Origin: Epichloe hybrida
Lineage: Eukaryota; Ascomycota; Sordariomycetes; Hypocreales; Clavicipitaceae
Assembly: GCA_019022495.1 (NCBI GenBank)
Contig: JAFEKR010000014.1
Coordinates: 1,331,968 to 1,395,967 of the forward strand
DNA length: 64,000 nt
Direction: 5' to 3'
The notes under the pieces are model-generated. The model ran no database searches, had not been told where the DNA came from, and saw nothing but the letters and a program-made list of their open reading frames with translations. Positions 57,756 through 64,000 of this stretch are shown piece after piece; position 1 is the first letter of the stretch, and every line of letters starts with the position of its first letter. Both the position numbers and the translations under genes were made by a program.

Positions 57756-59226
57756 TTACTGCGAAGCGCACTGCACACGCTCCGCCCCAGGATGGCCATC
57801 CTCATCCTCATCGTCCATGCCAGGGCTGCCAAAGACTCTGCCTTGCGATGAAGTGTCCAAATCCTCCAAGTCAGCAGGCTCAGTCATGGCCTCGGCGGGA
57901 GGCACGTTCTGGACAGATGGCGAAGGTAGAATCTTGCGGAGACCCTCAAAGGCGGATTCATCCTGAGTCCAGTTCTTCTCGGGGAACTTGACGTTGAAGT
58001 GGATGTACAGGTTGCCGAAGTCGTGGTGTCGGTGAGAGGGCATGCCCTGGCCGCGGACCATCTTGACAGAATCTACAGGTCTAGTCAGTACTTGGTGTCT
58101 TCGGTTGAAACAAGTCAAAATCAAAGAGGCACGGGTTGTCCTTACCTGGCGCGATAGCCTCACCAGGGAGAATGTCGATGCTAAGCCAGCGCTCATCCAA
58201 GTGTTCAATGTAAATGGTGCCACCAGCAAGAGCCGTGACCAGCTCAATTTCACATTTGTAGAGCAAATCATCCTCCTTTCGAGTGAAGCGAGGATGGGGT
58301 TTCTGCTCAATCTCAAAAACGACGTCACCAGCCTGAACACCGGGTGCCTGGTCACCCTCGCCTCGAAATTCGACCTTGGTTCCACTTCGGACGCCCTTAT
58401 CGACGTGAACGTGGAGTACCTTTCGGTCGACAATCGTCTTCTTGCCGGAGCACTGCTTGCAGCGATCCTTATCCTTGATGATCTCGCCCTCACCATTACA
58501 GTCAGGACATACAGTCTGGAAACGCTGGATCATGGGACCCATCTGGCGCATCATGGTCTTCATGCCGTGGCCATCACAGCCAGGGCACTTCTTGACCGCG
58601 CCGTCCTTGCCTCCCAGACCGTCGCACTTGGGACAGATTATGGACCTTTGCAGGGCCAACTTGGAGATCTTTCCCCTGTAGATGTCCTCAAGAGAGACCT
58701 TGTGAGTGTGTTGGATGGTGCGAGCTTTGGGGGGACCGCGATTGTTCATGCCGCCGAACATGCCACCCATGCCGCCGAAGCCACCACCGCCGAAGAACTG
58801 AGCGAACAGGTCCTCGGCAGCCATGCCGCCACCGCCGGCAGCGCCGCCCTCAAGACCAGCTTCACCATACTGGTCGTAGATTTGTCGCTTCTGAGTGTCG
58901 GACAAGATCTCGTAGGCGTGGGAAACTTCCTTGAACTTTTCCTCAGCGGCGGGGTTGTGTGCGTTCTTGTCTACGTTTGGTTGTTAGATAGAGGCACGGT
59001 GATTGACATGAGAATGCCCTCGTGAGGGTAGGGGGAAATTTTGATATGGCATACCAGGATGGTATTTCAAGGCATTGACTTTGTATGCCTTCTTCAACTC
59101 CTGCTCAGTCGCAGTTGGAGAGACCTGGGTCGCCAAGTTAGAAATGATTCTACGAATGAAGTGTTTGGTATAGGGAGGGGTTATGCGTACACCGAGTGTG
59201 TCGTAAAGTTTGGTTTCCTTGACCAT
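57756..59226 (-). CDS. ydj1: Ydj1-type DnaJ (Hsp40, class A) chaperone
   Basis: A cytosolic co-chaperone that stimulates Hsp70 ATPase and delivers clients. Four exons: 59226-59191, 59124-59055, 58970-58146 and 58072-57756, giving 415 residues. The J domain begins at residue 4; its HPD motif is split by intron 2 (KYHP|DKN). A Gly/Phe region follows (about 75-110). Four CxxCxGxG zinc motifs are visible: CPKCDGLG, CPGCDGHG, CPDCNGEG and CKQCSGKK (last Gly changed). The C-terminal substrate domains are complete, and the protein ends in CASQ, a CaaX farnesylation signal as in yeast Ydj1, which would hold it at ER and other membranes. Introns are 66, 84 and 73 nt. Two perfect heat-shock elements lie upstream, suggesting heat induction. 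Confidence 0.94.
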
Positions 59227-60735
59227 GGTGTTGGTAGAAGTTGAGTGTTCCTTTAACGAGAGATGGGCCTAGGTTTTACGATAAGTCGTCGACGCCCCGT
59301 AGCGCTTCAAAAAGACAAGCCTCGGATCGCGGAGATGCGGTAATGTGGACTGTATCGATTCTGCTGGAAGCAAAGAATGAATAAGTATGTGTCAGAAACT
59401 TCAGCAAGTCCACGCAGGGTGGCAGAAGGTTCCAGTCAGACGGTGGAACTCAAAAGATACCCATCTGGTGGAACCCTGAGTATGTATATGAGGCTGTCCC
59501 CGGGCACTTGCCAGCTACAGGACCAGCAGAGTCGCCAAACATTTAGGAAGCCGATTTGGAAACTGATCTGGCGGGGAAGTATCGCAATGCGTATCGGGTC
59601 ACATCCACTCGTCGATACTTACCTGCGTTACCGTTCTCGCTCTGCGTAGAATAAAGATTACCAAAGATTCAACAGCGTGCGGATAAAAAGAGGTGTTTTG
59701 AGTAGCTTCTTCAGAGGGACCTCTGGAAATGCGAGGTGATAAGCCGACGGCGATCAGGGAAAGGAAATTGCAGCGAAAAGACTCACGTAGTTGTCGGGAC
59801 TGATTAGTAAAAAAAAACAGCAACACTTTGTCGTATTAGAGGAGAAAGGAAGAAGAGGCTGCAGGGGTCCGCCCCAAGGCTGTGCGCCTCATGGAAGTGT
59901 ATAGAAGAAAGTCGACTGTGTGGCGGTGCCGATAATGCAAGACCTACTACGGATTACGGACTAGTCTATTGTGGAGTCCGGACGGCATGCACGGGGCTTT
60001 GTGTGATGCACGAGGCTGCTCAAAATCTCAATATCCAGGACGTTTATTCATGACAGCCCAACGTAGATACCAGAGCTTTTATAAGTGGAATTTATGCCTA
60101 TCATGGCCCTTTTGTCATCGTGCTTGCTGATTTTATGGTTGCATGTTGAAGTCTGTCGCTAACATCCGCATGTTTCGTCCCGCCTGCCCGCCGCCCGGGC
60201 GACGTCAGGATCCGGTTTTTTTCTCATTTCAATGTTCCAAACTGTGCACACCATGGCTCGGCCTGGCCTATTCTATTATAGCGCTTTACTCCCAGCGAGC
60301 GGAAGCAGTGGTGGTTCAAGGCCCAAGGGGGCGGCCCGAAGACACTGGCCCGGCCATTGATTGTGTGAAAGGGCAGGCGGTTGAATAATACAATCAGGCC
60401 ATGCATTGCAAGCCACCCCAAAACGACCAACAATTCATGCCACATCGCACGACGGTTCTTTGCGACGCGCTGGAAAGGTAATTGGTCCCATTACTATTAT
60501 AAACTTCATTTCTTTCTATGCCCAAGCAGCGTGCGAGGGCGCTCCATCATGGACAGAAGAAGGAAAAGGGGTATGGTGGTATCTCTAAGTATGTTCCAAT
60601 GGTCCAAACAATGCTCCGTGCAAGTATACAAGACACCGGCCAACGTCAGGCGATAACGTCACGCCACTGTAAATCCAACTCACAACGTGCCTCAAATGCT
60701 TCGTGCTTGATGCTTCCTGTACAAACCAGCCCCGC
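59227..60735. other. DnaJ promoter and 3' side of the CAP-Gly gene
   Basis: Apart from the heat-shock elements and a variant palindrome (TACTACGGATTACGGACTA) near 59945-59963 I see no gene, although short ORFs exist. Confidence 0.5.
59395..59432 (-). promoter_or_regulatory. Two perfect heat-shock elements upstream of the DnaJ gene
   Basis: GAAnnTTC occurs at 59395-59402 and again at 59425-59432, 30 bp apart and about 170-205 bp before the start codon. These are the inverted half-sites bound by the heat-shock factor Hsf1. Nearby GGAAC half-sites may extend the array. Confidence 0.55.
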
Positions 60736-63244
60736 TTAGAATGCGTCCTCAAACGGACAGTCGACGCTGTCATGACCGTCGCGCTCGCATACCGCACACC
60801 ACTTCTCTGGGTCCATGATGCCGCTCTCCTTACCTGCGACCGGCCCTGAATCCATGGGGTTCGGTATAATTTTGATGGCTGGGGCTGCAAATGCGGATGA
60901 CTTGGGCTTTGTGGAAAGGGGAGCAGGATGAGCATCATCACCGCCCAGTGAGCTACGTGACTTGAGACCTTCCCGCACGACGTCTGTACCCGTTTTGATA
61001 TCACTGGCGACCTTAGCACCTTCAGACCCAAACATATTGGTGCATGTCAAAATATCATGACCACTCGTCTCGCAAATTTCGCACCAGAGAGTGCTATTCT
61101 CTGTGGCAGTCGAGTACGTATCGCTCTCATGCATAGTGTCCAGCGTGTTCCCTCGTCTGTGGTTTACTTCTCTCTTGTGGTTTGCTTCAGGAGACCGGGA
61201 CTCAAGAGACCTCGTTGGAATGACCGTATCACGCGAGTCCCTCAAAGAGGATCGATGGGTCGAATTCCGTTGCGTACCGAGATTGCCCCCGCGCAGGGCG
61301 TCGAGTTCTTGCTCTAGCTCCTCTTCCCTACTACTCTTCTTGTCGAGGAGGGCCTGAAGCTCTGAGAGTTGTCTTTCGAGACCCTCGCGAGCCGCCTTGG
61401 CTTCCTCACCCTCGTTCATGGATGAGCCGGGGCGTTGTGTGGGCGTGCGCTCCTCCGTATCGCCGACGGAATCCCTGCTGAGCGAGTGAATGATTGCTTT
61501 GAGTCCTCTAATCTCGTCATCTTTCTGTTCCAGCTCTTTTGACGGATTGTCTTGGTCGCCACGAGGAGCACCGTACATGCCGAACCTCTCCCTCGCTCGG
61601 TCAAGCTCAGTTTTAGTTCTTTCCACCTCACCCCTCAGGAACTCTGCCTCTCCCCGGGCCTCTGCCTCACCTCTTCGAGCATCCTCTAGACCCTCCTCAA
61701 GCTCCAGCACAAGCTCTTCGAGTTGTCGCAACTGGCTTGCAACAGAATCAACATCGAGGTTCCTGGCTTCGAGCTCTCTGATTTCACCCATCAACTCTTC
61801 AATTCGTTTCTCATACACTCGTTCAGTTTCTGTGCTGGCCAGTTCCAGTGTGTCAATTGTGCTTCGGAAATCTGCCCGATGAGCATCAAATTCCAATGTA
61901 AGCATGGCGATCTTATCGTTCTTCTCCCGAAGCATGGCTCGCAGCTGAACGGAATCTTTTTCGTCTAGGCTGTTTCTTTGCGGTCTCGGTACATCCGAGT
62001 TTTCAATGAGACCCTGAAGTTCGACAAAGCTGCTCTCCATCTCTGCCAGCGTTGTGGCTTGGTCTTTGAGCTGCTTATCACGATCCTCGAGCTGGGAACG
62101 AAGACGTTCAATTTCTTCTTCATTCGCCGCATTTGCCCGTGATGCTGGTCGTCGCAAGTTCATGACGGATACGGAGCCACTCAGGCCATTGGGTCTCATG
62201 CGCTGGGGGCTGCCAGGCACCGACGGTACCGAATCCCCCTCGAAGCCTGAAGCCGATCCTAGAGCTGACGCACTGCGAGGGCCAATGCTTGGTCTGCGAT
62301 CAAGTCGAGGCGGTCTCTTATTTGGGTCACCAGCTGTTCCACGAACACTTTGGGTGAATCGATTATTGTTTGTGGGGCTTCCATATCTCGCAGGCGCCTT
62401 GGGAGCAGGTGTTCCAATTGATGGGCGAGGACCAGGAGTCATCTGAGTTCGGCGGACTGGGGAATCGGGTCGCGGAAGCGAGGTTCTTGGGTGTCGCTTG
62501 CCCTGAGGGCTTGGTGCTCTGGTGCCAGGCCCCATGGAAGCGCTGAATTTGGATAGCCCAGGGGGAGTGAGATTTGTTCCATTCAACACACCAGGCGCGT
62601 TTGATATTGGGGTCATTGGAAAGGAGCTTGTCGGGGAACATCTGCGGGAGGCCTTAGACACAGGGACGAAAATGCCAGAACCTGGTACAGAGGTGGTAAA
62701 GTAGGAAACTCTGGTGCAGAATTTACCAATGTTAGATCTAAGATGAGACAAGTTTTACATCCAAAGATGGCTCGAGTACATACCCGTCTACATCGCCATT
62801 GTTCTTGCCTCTCGAGGAAAAGTGTGGGTGAAGCTCGATTCCAGCAAAAGTGCCTTTCTTCCCCTGAACAGTGCCGACGAAACGAACAGTGCCGGACATG
62901 CCCCCAGGGACATCAACAGCATCACCAACAAAGATGTCATCGGCCGAGGGCCGCCCAGGCGTTGCGGGATTCATGGCTGGCGGCGACGATGACTCGCTCA
63001 AGACAGTTTCGAGTGCGTAGCTCTCACTAACATCGGGGATGCTGGCGAGTGAAGTAGGGGTCAAAGCGGCGAGGGATGTCTTGCGCGATAAGCGCGGTGG
63101 CAGAAGCTTAGACTGCGCTGCGTACAAGATATTCAGATTAGGAGTCGAAGCAGAGGCCAGGGGACCTCGCAAGGAACGCGATAATGATGGTCTGGAGCGC
63201 AAAGTCCTCGTCGTGGTGGTTGTCGTGGTGGTGGTAGAAGTCAT
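60736..63244 (-). CDS. CLIP-170/Tip1-type CAP-Gly microtubule plus-end protein
   Basis: A plus-end-tracking protein that links microtubule tips to membranes and motors and helps polar growth. Two exons: 63244-62784 and 62710-60736, giving 811 residues. A Thr run follows the start (MTSTTTTTTTTT), then a basic Ser-rich region. The CAP-Gly domain is near 98-180: GDAVDVPGGMSGTVRFVGTV, GTFAGIELHPHF, the GKNNG motif (usual GKNDG) and the second-exon part VSYFTTSVPGSGIFVPV. A basic Ser/Pro-rich region follows and then a long coiled coil (about 375-680). The C-terminus has two CCHC-like zinc knuckles (WCEICETSGHDILTC and WCAVCERDGHDSVDC), typical of CLIP-170 proteins, and ends FEDAF. The intron is 73 nt (GTATGT/CCAG). 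Confidence 0.92.
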
Positions 63245-64000
63245 TGCGAGCAGTGGCCAGATCGGGCCAAGACTAAAGCACTTGTTGGGAAGGAAAAGGT
63301 GGGTTGCGGTATGCGGTAGTGGCTCCCGTGCCCACAATCTGGCGCTGCTGGTTGTCGTCTGGTTTGTTTACACCAGAACCCCCCACGTTTGGGCCCTCGA
63401 CACCCGGCAACTCTAGTCGATATGGCGAATTGGGAACGGTCAATAGTAGGCGTTCTTGCAAGGGCGTGGTGAGGCCAGCCAATGGCTTGCTCCCAAAAAC
63501 TAAATTGTGAGAGATCGGAACGGGGGAAGGGGGCAAAGGAACAAAGAAGAGACTGATGAAGGAGAAGGAAGGGGAGTGAGGATCGATAAATCATCAGTCG
63601 GTATGATGGTGAGATACATAATATGCAAAGGAAGCAACTGGGCAAGCTTGCATTCAAATGATTCAATACACACCGACCAGCTGGCAGCACCTGTTCAGGC
63701 TGTGTGTGTGTGCGGGGGGCGTGGATACGCGAGGCGTGCAGGTTGCAGCGTGCAGCGTGCAGGGCGGGGGTAATTGCCGTGTCGTGTATGTAATCCGTAC
63801 TACGGAGGAGTAGAGTAATACGTAGTGTCTGGTCGTCAGCGCATCTCGTTACATTGCACCAGACCCGTTGACTTGTTGTTATTGTTGAATGCTTCGGTCT
63901 GAAAGCAAGCCTGTCAGTCATGTTGCCCCGGACGGCTTGACCTGCATTGCATGCATGCAACATGTGGACGACACCGCGAAGGATACTCACCGTGGGGAAA
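63245..64000. other. Upstream region of the CAP-Gly gene
   Basis: Probably promoter and 5' UTR. Short repeats (GTGCAGC-type) and a variant of the TACTCCGTA motif (CCGTACTACGGAGGAGTA, about 63797-63814) are seen. No gene is supported to the window end. Confidence 0.5.

Overview
This is nuclear DNA of a filamentous ascomycete. Most genes carry short GT-AG introns (about 50-110 nt) with ACTAAC or CTGAC-like branch points. The gene set is typical of Pezizomycotina (ERMES subunit Mdm34, Snt2, a HELQ-type helicase, Tvp38). The window opens in an AT-rich block full of stop codons that looks like repeat-induced point mutation (RIP). Gene content and protein style suggest Sordariomycetes, probably Hypocreales; that placement is inference, not a search result. 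I see no tRNA, rRNA, CRISPR or secondary-metabolite cluster.

Layout. 1-6060 is a RIP-damaged repeat block. Most of it is a minus-strand fossil LINE-type retrotransposon with readable endonuclease and reverse-transcriptase motifs. From 6560 on there are seventeen supported protein genes: mdm34 (-), an inositol-pentakisphosphate 2-kinase (+), a Fun26-like nucleoside transporter (-), a CCCH/SMR RNA-binding protein (+), a Tvp38-family membrane protein (+), an orphan Cys-Pro-motif protein (-), an alpha/beta hydrolase (-), an S33 prolyl aminopeptidase-like enzyme (+), a HELQ/Mus301-type helicase (-), snt2 (+), an Env7/STK16-type kinase (+), vacuolar alpha-mannosidase ams1 (-), mitochondrial msh1 (+), ribosomal stalk protein P0 (-), trm82 (+), a Ydj1-type DnaJ (-) and a CLIP-170/Tip1-type CAP-Gly protein (-). 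An approximately 424-bp inverted-repeat element (MITE-like) lies at 23193-23616. The genes are housekeeping functions on mixed strands; nothing suggests a common pathway or a transferred island.

Most notable: the HELQ-type helicase gene can only be read through if it contains a 2-nucleotide microexon (32357-32358). It lies between two introns that both have standard donor, branch-point and acceptor signals, and it supplies two bases of the second His codon in the conserved FHHAGL motif. Other points of interest are single-base reading-frame breaks in the orphan gene and in the snt2 C-terminus (both beside C/G runs), unusually long introns (570, 574 and 388 nt), four tandem ACGTCA-bearing 12-mers upstream of the Tvp38 gene, two perfect heat-shock elements upstream of the DnaJ gene, and a TACTCCGTA/TACGGAGTA motif that recurs only between genes.

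Gene models were built by hand: introns were placed at canonical splice sites that keep frame and family motifs, and exon lengths were checked to sum to whole codons. Boundaries are therefore predictions. Untranslated regions cannot be defined from sequence alone.
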